DNA of 64,000 bases from Streptomyces sp. MRC013 (GTDB lineage Bacteria; Actinomycetota; Actinomycetes; Streptomycetales; Streptomycetaceae). Position numbers and translations under genes: made by a program. The notes beneath the pieces are model-generated. The model saw only the letters and a list, made by a program, of their open reading frames with translations. It did no database searches and was not told the DNA's origin. The stretch is from the NCBI RefSeq assembly GCF_023614235.1, contig NZ_CP094264.1:124001-188000 (forward strand), in the 5' to 3' direction. Shown in pieces: positions 43,219 through 51,654 of the stretch (positions within the stretch are counted from its first letter, which is position 1; each line of letters opens with the position of its first letter).

Positions 43219-44301
43219 CTAGGCGAGGGAGGCGACGAGGAGGGAGGCGTCGTCCCGGAAGAGGGCGCGGCCCGGGGCGACGTGTTCGGCACGCGCCGGG
43301 CCGTCGGGGACGAGGCGGGCGGCGGCGGCCAGGAGGGACGGGAGGTCGGGCGCGGCCGTCGTCAGGCCCTCCGCCGCCATGTGGCGTACGCCGTCCGCGC
43401 CGTGGCCGGGGATGGGGCGGTAGGCGACGACGGGCAGGCCGGCGGCCAGGGCCTGGACGGAGGTCTGGCCGGCGGCGTTGTCGACCAGGAGGCGGGCCGA
43501 GGCCATCAGGGCGGGCAGGTCGTCGGTCCAGCCGAGCGCGGCGGCGCCCGGGACGCGGGCGGTGCGGCGGCGCAGGCGCTCGTCGCGTCCGCACAGGACG
43601 ACCGGGCGCAGGCCCTGCCGGGCCAGGGCCCCGGCGGTGCGCGGCAGCTCGGAGCCGACGCCCCAGGCGCCCGCGGAGAGCAGGACGGTGGGCCGGTGCG
43701 GGTCGGGCGGCGGGCCTGGCGCCGTCCGGGCGGCCGTGTGGAAGGCGGGCGGTACGACCGGACCGGGTGCGGCGGTGCGGCGGCCGGTGCCGGCGCGGGC
43801 GGCTCCGGCGGCGCCGGGGCTGACGCACAGGTACAGGTCGTTGCCCGGGTGGAGCCAGCCGCGGTGGACGGCGAAGTCGGTGACGTACACGGCGCTGGGG
43901 ACGGCCAGGGTGCCCCGTTCCCGCATGCGGCCGGTGATCTGCGCGGCGAGGTGGAAGGTGGAGACGACGACGTCGGGGCGGAGGCGGGCGGTCAGGGACC
44001 GCAGGGGGCGCTCGGCGAGCGCGGCCAGCGGCGAGGTGTCCGCGCGGGGGGCGGCGGGGCCGTCCGGGCGGGGCGGGGCGAGGAAGGTGCGGTAGATCGC
44101 CGTGTAGAGCGGGGGGACACGGCGCACGGCCGTGCGGTAGAAGGCCCGCAGGGCGGGCCCGGCGCCGGGGGGCAGCAGGGCCAGGACGTCGTGGACGTGG
44201 GCGTCGTGGCCGTGCGCGCGGAGCCGGCGGGCGAGTTCGGCGGCGACGGCGTCGTGGCCCGCCCCCATGCTCGCGCTCAGGACCAGGCAGCGCCGCGTCA
44301 T
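43219..44301 (-). CDS. MurG/MGDG-synthase-like glycosyltransferase
   Basis: This 360-residue GT28/GT-B protein begins MTRRCLVLSASMGAGHDAVA, the nucleotide-sugar glycosyltransferase N-terminal loop of monogalactosyldiacylglycerol synthases. It continues LRPDVVVSTFHLAAQITGRM and AVYVTDFAVHRGWLHPGNDL. The C-terminal donor site reads VLLSAGAWGVGSELPRTAGA and ARLLVDNAAGQTSVQALAAG. It should add a sugar to a lipid acceptor at the membrane. GGAGGG lies 7 bases before ATG 44301. It is divergent from the SDR/transporter/deacetylase operon by 176 bases, and these four may act together. Confidence 0.85.
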   Translation of the reverse strand: MTRRCLVLSASMGAGHDAVAAELARRLRAHGHDAHVHDVLALLPPGAGPALRAFYRTAVRRVPPLYTAIYRTFLAPPRPDGPAAPRADTSPLAALAERPLRSLTARLRPDVVVSTFHLAAQITGRMRERGTLAVPSAVYVTDFAVHRGWLHPGNDLYLCVSPGAAGAARAGTGRRTAAPGPVVPPAFHTAARTAPGPPPDPHRPTVLLSAGAWGVGSELPRTAGALARQGLRPVVLCGRDERLRRRTARVPGAAALGWTDDLPALMASARLLVDNAAGQTSVQALAAGLPVVAYRPIPGHGADGVRHMAAEGLTTAAPDLPSLLAAAARLVPDGPARAEHVAPGRALFRDDASLLVASLA

Positions 44302-44477
44302 GTGGTCGCCCTCCGGTGGCGGGGTCCGGGTCCCTCCCATCGTGGACGCGGACCGCGGCCCGGGCGTCCCGGGCGGGCCTGTTCGGGTGGTTCACGGGCC
44401 CGGCGCACCATCGCGGCGGGGCGGTCCGGGCAGGAAGCTGGAGTCCGGGGGTGCAGGCGCGAGTCCGGAGGTCTGGC

Positions 44478-45242
44478 ATGGCGGGAACGGCGCGGCCGGT
44501 CGTGCTCATCACGGGTGCGTCCTCGGGGATCGGGGAGGCGGTGGCCGAGCGGTTCGCCGTGGACGCCGAGCGGCGCTGGCGGCTGCTGCTGGCCGGCCGG
44601 GACGGGGCGCGGCTCGGCGAGGTGGCGCGCCGCACGGGCGGTGTGGGGCTGCCGGGCGACCTGGGCGCGCTGGCGGGCGTGGAGGGGCTCGCCGCCCGGG
44701 CCCTGGAGCGGGAGGGACGGGTGGACGTGCTGGTCGCGGCGGCCGGGATCGGCTGGGCGGGGCCGCTCGCGCGGACGCCGCCCGAGGTCGTGGAGCGACT
44801 GGTGGCGGTGAACCTGACGGGCGTGGTGCAGCTGGTGCGGCTGCTGCTGCCGGGGATGGTGGAGCGCGGCGCGGGGCGGCTGGTGCTGATCAGTTCGATG
44901 GCGGGGTGGGCCGGCGTGGCGAACGAGGCGGTGTACGCGGCGACGAAGGGCGGGCTGCTGGCGTTCGCGGAGAGCCTGCGCTACGAGCTGGCGGGCACGC
45001 GGGTGGGGGTGACGGCGGTGCTGCCCGGTGCGGTGGACACGCCGTTCTTCGCGCACCGCGGCGTCCCGTACCACCGCGGGCGGCCTCGGCCGGTGCCGGC
45101 GCGAAGGCTGGCGGACCTGGTGTGGCGGGCGGTGGTGCGCGGGCGGGACGAGGTGTTCGCACCGACGTGGCTGGCCGGGCCGGCCCGGATCAGGGGCGGC
45201 GCCCCCGGGTTCTTCCGCGCGATGGCCAAGCGGTTCGGCTGA
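44478..45242 (+). CDS. Short-chain dehydrogenase/reductase
   Basis: The 254-residue Rossmann protein has VVLITGASSGIGEAVAERFA for the cofactor, DVLVAAAGIGWAGPLA (NNAG equivalent AAAG), catalytic Ser in LVLISSMAGWAG, and Tyr-x-x-x-Lys in AVYAATKGGLLAFAESLRYE. It reduces or oxidises a carbonyl or alcohol with NAD(P)H; lipid-related SDRs share the GAVDTPFF segment. ATG 44478 follows GGAGG. The DMT transporter gene starts 10 bases after its stop, so it is the first gene of an operon with the transporter and the polysaccharide deacetylase. Confidence 0.9.
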   Translation: MAGTARPVVLITGASSGIGEAVAERFAVDAERRWRLLLAGRDGARLGEVARRTGGVGLPGDLGALAGVEGLAARALEREGRVDVLVAAAGIGWAGPLARTPPEVVERLVAVNLTGVVQLVRLLLPGMVERGAGRLVLISSMAGWAGVANEAVYAATKGGLLAFAESLRYELAGTRVGVTAVLPGAVDTPFFAHRGVPYHRGRPRPVPARRLADLVWRAVVRGRDEVFAPTWLAGPARIRGGAPGFFRAMAKRFG

Positions 45243-45252
45243 GCGCCGCGCG

Positions 45253-46119
45253 ATGCTCGCCCTCTCGGTCTGCCTGGCGCTGCTGGCGGCGGTGGGCAAC
45301 GCCGCGGCCTCGGTGCTCCAGCGGCGCGCCGCGGCCGACGCGGGCGCGGCGGGCACGGCCGTGCGCGGCTGGTGGCCGGGGCTGGTGCGGCGGCGGGTGT
45401 GGGTGTGGGGGGCGGCGATGCTGGGCCTGTCGGGGGTGTTGCAGGCGCTGGCCCTGGCGACGGGGCCGCTGGCGGTCGTGCAGCCGGTGATGAGCACGGA
45501 ACTGCTGTTCACGCTCGTCTTGGGCGGGCTGGTGTTCCGGCGGAACCCCGACCGGCGCACGTGGTGGGCGTTCGGGGTGATGGCGGCCGGGCTGGCCGCG
45601 TTCCTGGCCCTGGCGGAGCCGTCGGGCGGGCGGGCGACCGTACCGGCGGCGGACTGGCTGCGGGCGGGGGTGGTGATCGGGGCGGCCGCGGCGGGGCTGG
45701 TGGCCGTGGCGCTGCGGCTGCCGCCGGCTCCGCGGGCCGCCGTGCTGGGGACGGCGACGGCGATGGGGTTCTCCGCCACGGCGGCGCTGCTGAAGGACGC
45801 GCTGGGCCGGGCGCAGGAGGGGGTCGGCGCGGTGTTCGGGGGGTGGCAGCCGTACGCGGCGCTCGCGGTGGGACTGGCGAGCTTCCTGCTGCTGCAGGTG
45901 ACGTTCCGGGCGGGGACGCTGGCGGCGTCGCAGCCGGCGCTGACGCTGGGGGACGCGTTGCTGAGCGTGGTGCTGGGGGTGTGGTTGTTCGACGAACGGG
46001 TGGTCGTGGGTGCGCGGGGGGTCTTCGAGGCGGTCGCCGTGGCGGCCCTGGTGGCGGCGTGCGTGGAGCTGGCGAGGTCGCCGCTGGTGACGGGCGGCGA
46101 CGGGGAGGGTACGTGGTGA
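45253..46119 (+). CDS. DMT-family transporter, 288 aa
   Basis: About ten hydrophobic helices arranged in two halves: ALSVCLALLAAVGNAAASVL starts the first and LRAGVVIGAAAAGLVAVALR the second. Motifs such as PLAVVQPVMSTELLFTLVLG and ASQPALTLGDALLSVVLGVW are typical of DMT/EamA or NIPA-like proteins. It may move a small metabolite or lipid precursor across the membrane. The start (about 45253) lies 10 bases after the SDR stop. The end overlaps the deacetylase start by GTGA, so expression should be coupled in one operon. Confidence 0.85.
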   Translation: MLALSVCLALLAAVGNAAASVLQRRAAADAGAAGTAVRGWWPGLVRRRVWVWGAAMLGLSGVLQALALATGPLAVVQPVMSTELLFTLVLGGLVFRRNPDRRTWWAFGVMAAGLAAFLALAEPSGGRATVPAADWLRAGVVIGAAAAGLVAVALRLPPAPRAAVLGTATAMGFSATAALLKDALGRAQEGVGAVFGGWQPYAALAVGLASFLLLQVTFRAGTLAASQPALTLGDALLSVVLGVWLFDERVVVGARGVFEAVAVAALVAACVELARSPLVTGGDGEGTW

Positions 46120-46904
46120 GCGCGCCGGCCGCGGGCGCGCGGCGCGCGGCGGCCCGGCGGGCGGGGGCGGTCGCGGCGGCGCTGGCGGGCTGGCACGTCC
46201 TACCCGCGGCGACGTGGCTGCCGGGGCTGCGCGGGGCGCTGTGGCCGGCCTTGGACGGGCGGGGCGACCCGGGGCGGGTGGCGCTGACCTTCGACGACGG
46301 GCCGGACCCCGCCACGACGCCGCTGTTCCTGCGGGCGCTGGAGCGGCTGTCGGTCCGGGCGACGTTCTTCGTGCTCGGCGAGCGGCTGGAGCGGGCGCCG
46401 GGGCTGGGGCGGCTGATCGTGGCGGAGGGTCACGAGCTGGCCGTCCACGGCTGGGGCCACGACCCGCCCTGGGTGCCGAGGCCGGTGCGGGACGTGCGGG
46501 AGGTGGCGCGGGCGGCGGCGCTGGTCGCGGACGTGGCGGGGCGCGGGCCGCTGTGGTACCGGCCGCCGTACGGGGTGCTGACCGGGGGCCGCTGGGCGGC
46601 GGCGCGCGCGGCGGGGCTCCGCCCGGTGCTGTGGTCGGCGTGGGGGCGCGACTGGACGGCGGACGCGTCGCCGGCGAGTGTGCGGGCGGAGGTGGCGCGC
46701 GGGGTGCGGGGCGGCGCGACGGTGCTGCTGCACGACTCGGACGCGGTGTGCGCGCCCGGCTCCTGGCGGGCGGCGCTGGGGGCGCTGCCGGGGCTGGTCG
46801 CCGACTGCCGGGCGAGGGGGCTGGTGGTCGGCCGGCTCGCCGATCACGGCGTCGGGACGCCCCGTGGGGGCCGCGCGGGGGCGTGCGGGCCGGCGGGCGG
46901 CTAG
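46116..46904 (+). CDS. Polysaccharide deacetylase (NodB family)
   Basis: This 262-residue protein has an Ala/Arg-rich N-terminal segment with a hydrophobic stretch (AVAAALAGWHVLPAATWLPG), which may be a membrane anchor, and then the NodB homology domain. Motif 1 is VALTFDDGPDPATTPLF (metal-binding Asp), motif 2 HELAVHGWGHDPP, motif 3 WYRPPYGVLT, motif 4 WGRDWTADAS and motif 5 VLLHDSD. It removes N- or O-acetyl groups from a glycan or glycolipid. GTG 46116 overlaps the transporter stop. Its stop overlaps that of the convergent small gene at 46901 by 4 bases. It may finish the glycan made by the nearby glycosyltransferase. Confidence 0.9.
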   Translation: MSAPAAGARRAAARRAGAVAAALAGWHVLPAATWLPGLRGALWPALDGRGDPGRVALTFDDGPDPATTPLFLRALERLSVRATFFVLGERLERAPGLGRLIVAEGHELAVHGWGHDPPWVPRPVRDVREVARAAALVADVAGRGPLWYRPPYGVLTGGRWAAARAAGLRPVLWSAWGRDWTADASPASVRAEVARGVRGGATVLLHDSDAVCAPGSWRAALGALPGLVADCRARGLVVGRLADHGVGTPRGGRAGACGPAGG

Positions 46905-47119
46905 GACCGGCCGTAGGGCGCCCGGGGCGGGCCGGCGCACCAGGAGTGCGGCGCGGGGTGAGGGTGCCACCGGCGGTCCCACTCGGCGCGGCGGGCCGGG
47001 CGGCGGGGGTCCCGGACAGTGTGCTCGCCGCCGTGCGCGAGGGCTCCGAGGAGGGCGGTGACGGCGGCGAGCTCCGCGTTGGTGGGGGAACCGTGGACTA
47101 TCCGCAGATGGTGGTGCAT
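46901..47119 (-). CDS. Acyl-CoA carboxylase epsilon subunit
   Basis: The 72-residue protein begins MHHHLRIVHGSPTNAELAAV and ends in a basic/aromatic tail (RAEWDRRWHPHPAPHSWCAG). This is the layout of actinobacterial AccE/PccE, the small subunit that activates the beta subunit of acyl-CoA carboxylases producing malonyl- or methylmalonyl-CoA. Normally it sits beside a carboxyltransferase gene; here it is separated from one but lies divergent to rppA, a large consumer of malonyl-CoA. That suggests, but does not prove, a supply role. The length is usual for the family. ATG 47119 has no clear ribosome site. Confidence 0.8.
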   Translation of the reverse strand: MHHHLRIVHGSPTNAELAAVTALLGALAHGGEHTVRDPRRPARRAEWDRRWHPHPAPHSWCAGPPRAPYGRS

Positions 47120-47386
47120 CGGTCCATCGTCCACCGGGGGCGCCGTCCCCGCATCCGCTCCCCGGCGGGCGGCGCGCGGTTCCCCGGGCGGTCCGGCATC
47201 GGGGTGGCGGCCGAACGGGTGGGAAACCGGGGGGCTCCGGCGTCCCGCCGCCCTTCCCCCGCACGGGCGGGGCGCCGTCCGGCCGGTTCCCGGCCCCCCG
47301 TGTGGCCCCCTCGGCGCGCGCGACGGCCCCGGCTCGCACATTCTCTGAGGGAACGCGAGCAATACGCGACGAAAGGGCTCGACATC

Positions 47387-48550
47387 ATGGCCACGTTGTG
47401 CAGACCCGCGGTGTCCGTCCCCGAGCACGTGATCACCATGGAGGAGACGCTCGAGCTGGCGCGGACGATCCACGCGGACCACCCCCAGCTCCCGCTCGCC
47501 CTCCGGCTGATGGAGAACACCGGGGTCCGCAAGCGGCACATCCTCCGGCCCATCGAGGAGACGTTGAAGCACCCCGGCTTCGAACAGCGCAACACCGTCT
47601 ACGAGGCGGAGGCGAAGGCGCGGGTGCCCGCTGTGATACACCGTGCGCTGGAGGACGCGGAGCTGCGTCCCGCGGACATCGACGTGATCATCTACGTGTC
47701 GTGCACGGGCTTCATGATGCCGTCGCTCACGGCCTGGCTGATCAACACCATGGGCTTCCGCAGCGACACCCGCCAGGTGCCCATCGCGCAGCTGGGCTGC
47801 GCGGCGGGCGGCGCGGCGATCAACCGGGCGCACGACTTCTGCAGCGCGTACCCGGACGCGAACGCGCTGATCGTGGCGTGCGAGTTCTGCTCGCTCTGCT
47901 ACCAGCCCACCGACCTCGGCGTCGGGAACCTGCTGTCCAACGGGCTGTTCGGCGACGGGATCGCCGCCGCCGTCATGCGCGGCAGGGGCGGCACGGGCGT
48001 CTCGCTGGAGCGCAACGGTTCCTACCTGGTGCCGGAGACGGTCGACTGGATCGCGTACGACGTACGGGAGACCGGGTTCCACTTCAAGCTGGACAAGCGG
48101 GTTCCGGGCACCATGGAGCCGCTGGCCCCGGCGCTCAAGGAACTGGCGGGACAGCACGGGTGGGACGCCTCCGACCTGGACTTCTACATCATCCACGCCG
48201 GCGGGCCGCGCATCCTGGACGACCTGAGCAGGTTCCTCGAGGTGCCTGCGGAGGCGTTCCGCTTCAGCCGCGCCACGCTCACCGAGTACGGCAACATCGC
48301 CAGCGCCGTCGTGCTGGACGCGCTGCGCCGGATGTTCGACGAGGGCGGGGCGCCGGAGTCCGCGCGGGGCCTGCTCGCCGGCTTCGGGCCGGGCATCACC
48401 GCGGAGATGTCCCTGGGCCGCTGGACGACGTCGGCCTCCCCCCGCGTCCCCGCCGGCGTCTCGGCACGGGGGAGCGTGGCGACCGCCGCCACGCCGAGGG
48501 CGTTCGTCGACGCGTACACGGACACCGAGGAGCCCGGCCGTGCTGGATGA
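47387..48550 (+). CDS. rppA: 1,3,6,8-tetrahydroxynaphthalene synthase (type III PKS)
   Basis: The 387-residue protein is a complete chalcone-synthase-fold enzyme. The catalytic triad is Cys in AQLGCAAGGAAINRAH, His in FYIIHAGGPRILDDL and Asn in LTEYGNIASAVVLDAL, with the closing GFGPGITAEMSLGRW. RppA joins five malonyl-CoA into tetrahydroxynaphthalene, which oxidises to flaviolin. The P450 and cupin genes overlap downstream in the same order as the S. coelicolor flaviolin operon, which makes this call firm. ATG 47387 follows GAAAGGG. The stop overlaps the P450 start by 11 bases. Confidence 0.95.
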   Translation: MATLCRPAVSVPEHVITMEETLELARTIHADHPQLPLALRLMENTGVRKRHILRPIEETLKHPGFEQRNTVYEAEAKARVPAVIHRALEDAELRPADIDVIIYVSCTGFMMPSLTAWLINTMGFRSDTRQVPIAQLGCAAGGAAINRAHDFCSAYPDANALIVACEFCSLCYQPTDLGVGNLLSNGLFGDGIAAAVMRGRGGTGVSLERNGSYLVPETVDWIAYDVRETGFHFKLDKRVPGTMEPLAPALKELAGQHGWDASDLDFYIIHAGGPRILDDLSRFLEVPAEAFRFSRATLTEYGNIASAVVLDALRRMFDEGGAPESARGLLAGFGPGITAEMSLGRWTTSASPRVPAGVSARGSVATAATPRAFVDAYTDTEEPGRAG

Positions 48551-49787
48551 CACCACGACGACCGCCGAGGCGGCCCCGCAGGGCGCCGGGCCGGCGCTGC
48601 CGCCCGTGCGGCACTGGCCGGCGCTGGACCTGTCCGGGGTGGACTTCGACCCGGTGCTGGCCCGGCTGATGGAGGAGGGCCCGGTCACCCGCGTCAAGCT
48701 GCCGAACGGGTCCGGCTGGGCCTGGCTGGTGACGCGGTACGACGACGTGCGCATGGTGACCAACGACCCCCGGTTCAGCCGGAAGCTGGTCGTGGAGAAC
48801 GACGTCACCCGGTTGGCGCCGCACTTCATCCCCGTCGACGGGGCCGTCGGGTTCGAGGATCCGCCGGACCACACGAGGCTGCGCCGCGCGGTGGCGCCCG
48901 CGTTCACCACGAAGGGCGTCGAGCGGCTGCGCGACCGGGCCCGGGAGATGCTCGACGAGCTGGTCGAGGGCGTGCTGCGGGACGGGCCGCCGGCCGACTT
49001 CACGCAGCGGCTGCTCGGGCCGTTCCCGCTGGCGGTCGTGTGCGAGCTGATGGGCGTCCCGGCCGGGGACCGGCCGCGCATGCACGAGTGGACCAACCTC
49101 ATCCTGTCGTCGGCGCAGGGCGCGGAGCGCAGCCAGCGCGCCAAGGAGGAGATGTGCGCCTACTTCGCCGAGACGATGCGGCGGCGGCGCGGCACCGGCG
49201 GGGAGGACGTCATCGGGCTGCTGTCGGCCGCGGTGGAGGCCGGGGAGATCACCGAGTCCGAGTCGGTGGGTCTGGCGCTGCTCGTCCAGATCGGCGGCGA
49301 GGCGGTCACCAACAACACCGGGAACATGCTGTTCATCCTGCTGACCCGGCCGGACCTGATGGACCGGCTGCGCGCCGACCGGCAGGGCAGGCCGCGCGCG
49401 ATCGAGGAGCTGCTGCGGTACATCCCGCACCGCAGCGCGGTCGGGCTGTCGCGGATCGCGCTGGAGGACGTGACGGTCGCCGGCGTGCGGATCCGCGCCG
49501 GCGAGGCGGTGTACGTGTCGTACCTGGCGGCCAACCGCGATCCGGACGTGTTCCCCGACCCGGAGCGCGTCGACTTCGACCGGGCGCCCAACCCGCACGT
49601 GGCGTTCGGGTACGGGCCGCACTTCTGCGTCGGCGCGATGCTGGCCCGGCTGGAGTCGGAGCTGCTGGTGGACGCACTGGCGGACCGGTTCCCCGGGTTG
49701 CGCCTCGCGGTGCCGGCGCAGGAGGTCCCCTTCCGGCGCGGCGCGCTGATCCGGGGCCCGGAGTCGATGCCGGTGGCCTGGGGATGA
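48540..49787 (+). CDS. Cytochrome P450, CYP158A-like (flaviolin oxidase)
   Basis: The 415-residue P450 has the heme loop AFGYGPHFCVGAMLARLES (Cys ligand), the ExxR motif in IEELLRYIPHRS, and an I-helix IGGEAVTNNTGNML. In the last, Ala replaces the usual Thr at the oxygen-activation position, a known peculiarity of CYP158A2. CYP158A enzymes couple flaviolin into dimers and trimers that may screen ultraviolet light. GTG 48540 lies inside the end of rppA, and the stop overlaps the cupin start (ATGA). Its redox partners are not in the window. Confidence 0.92.
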   Translation: MLDDTTTTAEAAPQGAGPALPPVRHWPALDLSGVDFDPVLARLMEEGPVTRVKLPNGSGWAWLVTRYDDVRMVTNDPRFSRKLVVENDVTRLAPHFIPVDGAVGFEDPPDHTRLRRAVAPAFTTKGVERLRDRAREMLDELVEGVLRDGPPADFTQRLLGPFPLAVVCELMGVPAGDRPRMHEWTNLILSSAQGAERSQRAKEEMCAYFAETMRRRRGTGGEDVIGLLSAAVEAGEITESESVGLALLVQIGGEAVTNNTGNMLFILLTRPDLMDRLRADRQGRPRAIEELLRYIPHRSAVGLSRIALEDVTVAGVRIRAGEAVYVSYLAANRDPDVFPDPERVDFDRAPNPHVAFGYGPHFCVGAMLARLESELLVDALADRFPGLRLAVPAQEVPFRRGALIRGPESMPVAWG

Positions 49788-50326
49788 GCGCGCACGCGAC
49801 GCCGGACGGGCTGCTGGTCCCGACCGGGCACGGCCGGACGCTCAGCGCGCCCGCCCACCAGGTGACGTTCAAGGTCACGGGCGAGCACTCGCGGGCCGCG
49901 TCGAGCTTCGAGGTGGTCGTGCCCCCGGGGTTCGACGTGGGCGCCCACGTGCACGCGCACAGCGAGGAGCTGTTCTACGTGCTGGAAGGGGAACTGGAGG
50001 TGCTCGCCTTCGAACCGCGGGTGCGGACGCGGGACGACTGGCGCACCTGGGAGTCGCCGGCCGGGCGGCGGACGGTGCGGGCCGAGCCGGGCACGGTGAT
50101 CGTGGTGCCGCCGGGCTGCCCGCACGCGTTCGCCAACCGTACGGACGAGCCGGCGAAGATGTTCTTCCAGGCGTCCCCGCCCCCGGACCACGAGCGGTAC
50201 TTCGAGGAGTTGCTGGAGATCCTCGACGGGGGCGGCCCGCCGGACCACGCCGCGATCGCGGCGCTGCGCGCCCGGTACGACATCGAGCAGCTGACGCCGA
50301 TGCGGCACGGCGCGCCCGCCCGGTGA
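49784..50326 (+). CDS. Cupin-domain protein of the flaviolin operon
   Basis: The 180-residue protein is a single cupin. The metal site is GAHVHAHSEELFYVLEGELE (His-x-His-x4-Glu), with a second strand GTVIVVPPGCPHAFANRTDE giving the last His. The homologue in S. coelicolor (SCO1208, as I recall) acts with RppA and the P450 in flaviolin-derived pigment formation, probably as an oxygenase or quinone-forming enzyme. ATG 49784 overlaps the P450 stop. This is the last gene of the operon, closed by a large hairpin at 50374. Confidence 0.9.
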   Translation: MSAHATPDGLLVPTGHGRTLSAPAHQVTFKVTGEHSRAASSFEVVVPPGFDVGAHVHAHSEELFYVLEGELEVLAFEPRVRTRDDWRTWESPAGRRTVRAEPGTVIVVPPGCPHAFANRTDEPAKMFFQASPPPDHERYFEELLEILDGGGPPDHAAIAALRARYDIEQLTPMRHGAPAR

Positions 50327-50373
50327 CGGCGGCCCGCCCCGGACCGGGGCCCCGGGCGGGCGGGTGGGCGGAC

Positions 50374-50416
50374 GCGTGGTCCCTGGGCCGCCCTCGGGGC
50401 GGTCCGGGGACCACGC
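50374..50416. terminator. Large bidirectional hairpin terminator
   Basis: GCGTGGTCCC at 50374-50383 pairs with GGGACCACGC at 50407-50416, and an inner stem CCGCCC/GGGCGG extends the structure. It separates the rppA operon from the convergent SPW-repeat gene. Confidence 0.8.
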
Positions 50417-50430
50417 GCGTCACGCCCGGG

Positions 50431-50889
50431 TCACGGGAGGGACGTCTTCCCCCGGGCGCGGGTCGCGCCGGTGCGGCGCCCGCGCGTCAGGAGTGCCATG
50501 GCCGCGCCGAGGAGCAGGGCCAGGAGGCCGACGACGACGTTGTTCCAGACGCTGCGGGTGGTGTCGACGTTTCCGGCGACGAGCCACGGCGAGAGGATCG
50601 TGAACGCCCCGATGGCCACGGCGCACCAGGCCATGGCGTGGGTCCGCTCGTACGCCGAGCCGAGGCCGCTCACGCACAGCGCGTAGGCGAGGCCGAGGAT
50701 CAGGTTGCACACGGCGAGCGCCGTGAGCCCGCTGAACCCCGCGATCCAGGGCGACGCCGCCAGGTACACGCCGGTGAGGAAGGCCAGTGCCTCGATGGCC
50801 TGCCCGCGCGGGGTGCTGGTGGCCCGTTCGAACCGGGCGCGCATCTCGGCGACGTCGGGGTGGTGCTCGATGGTCGGGTGAGTGGTCAT
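50431..50889 (-). CDS. SPW-repeat membrane protein
   Basis: This 152-residue protein has four hydrophobic helices with two SPW signatures, YLAASPWIAGFSGLTAL and FTILSPWLVAGNVDTTR, the marks of the SPW repeat family. The N-terminal 35 residues (HHPDVAEMRARFERAT) are charged and cytoplasmic, and the tail is basic. The function of the family is unknown; it is common in actinobacteria. ATG 50889 is clear. It faces the rppA operon across a shared terminator. Confidence 0.88.
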   Translation of the reverse strand: MTTHPTIEHHPDVAEMRARFERATSTPRGQAIEALAFLTGVYLAASPWIAGFSGLTALAVCNLILGLAYALCVSGLGSAYERTHAMAWCAVAIGAFTILSPWLVAGNVDTTRSVWNNVVVGLLALLLGAAMALLTRGRRTGATRARGKTSLP

Positions 50890-51121
50890 TGCGGGCCCGC
50901 CTCCCGTAGAAGCCTTTATCTACCCTTTATGAACATAGAACCCCCGTTGTCCCGTTCAGGCAACAGGAGCCCCTCCGCCCCCTCCACCCGCCCGCCTCCG
51001 GCCCGGCGGACCGGAGGCGGCGCGGCGCCCCTGCGACACCTCCGCGGCGCGCGGTCGTTGATCAGCCGTACGGGGCGCGACCGCGCACCCCGCCATGACG
51101 CCGAACGATCGAGAGGGAACC

Positions 51122-51334
51122 ATGAGTCTCCGCACCGCCGCCACCACCGCCCTGGTCACGGCCGCCGGCGCACTGCTCGCCGCGGGCACCGCAACCTCCG
51201 CCCAGGCCGCGCAGACCCCCGTCCCGCAGACGCCGACGACCCCTGCCGCCTTCTTCGGAGAGGAGGTCACCCCCGCGGAGGGCGCCGCCGCGACCTGGTC
51301 CCTGACCCGCTTCCTCCTCGGCAGCGGGGACTGA
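51122..51334 (+). CDS. Small secreted peptide precursor, 70 aa
   Basis: ATG 51122 follows GAGAGGG. A signal peptide (MSLRTAATTALVTAAGALLA, cut near SAQA-A) leaves a mature part of about 38 residues, QTPVPQTPTTPAAFFGEEVT then PAEGAAATWSLTRFLLGSGD. It is Pro/Thr-rich, then amphipathic at the end, with no Cys. I know no family. It could be a secreted regulatory or surface peptide. An in-frame upstream ATG (51095) exists, but the ribosome site supports 51122. It precedes the SSI gene by 320 bases and is unlikely to be cotranscribed. Confidence 0.65.
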   Translation: MSLRTAATTALVTAAGALLAAGTATSAQAAQTPVPQTPTTPAAFFGEEVTPAEGAAATWSLTRFLLGSGD

Positions 51335-51654
51335 CGAGGGGACACCGGCGGCCTCCGCGCGGCCGGCGGGGAGGGATCAGGAGGATTTGTCACTACCGGG
51401 TTTCGGCCGTGTTGCGACTCACACGCCGCGCCGTTTCCCCCATGGTTCGCGCATGGACCAGTTCCACCACACTGCGTCAACCAGCAGTGACAGGGGGTCA
51501 CACGTCAGGCCGTGACCTCGGGGTGACTGTTTCACGCCACTGCTTGAAGGAGTGACGAAACCTGAAAACCTCCACTGAACGTGCATCAAAGGCCCTGACA
51601 CGACAATCTGTTCACGCACCACGACCGAGCCGGACGAAAAGGAAAGGGATGACC
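51335..51654 (+). promoter_or_regulatory. Long AT-richer control region before the inhibitor gene
   Basis: About 320 bases with markedly lower GC content. It contains an inverted repeat GTGAC-AGGGG-GTCAC (51487-51501) and two further GTGAC direct copies near 51521 and 51551, a promoter-like ACCTGAAAACCTCC tract, and a strong AAAAGGAAAGGG ribosome site at its end. No gene is seen in either direction. SSI genes are often under developmental control, and this region could carry it. Confidence 0.5.

Noticed and set aside
46214..47386. N-terminal extension of rppA from 46214
   Set aside because: The frame is open but overlaps the deacetylase and carboxylase genes and is Gly/Ala-rich; the enzyme start at 47387 has the family N-terminus and a ribosome site.
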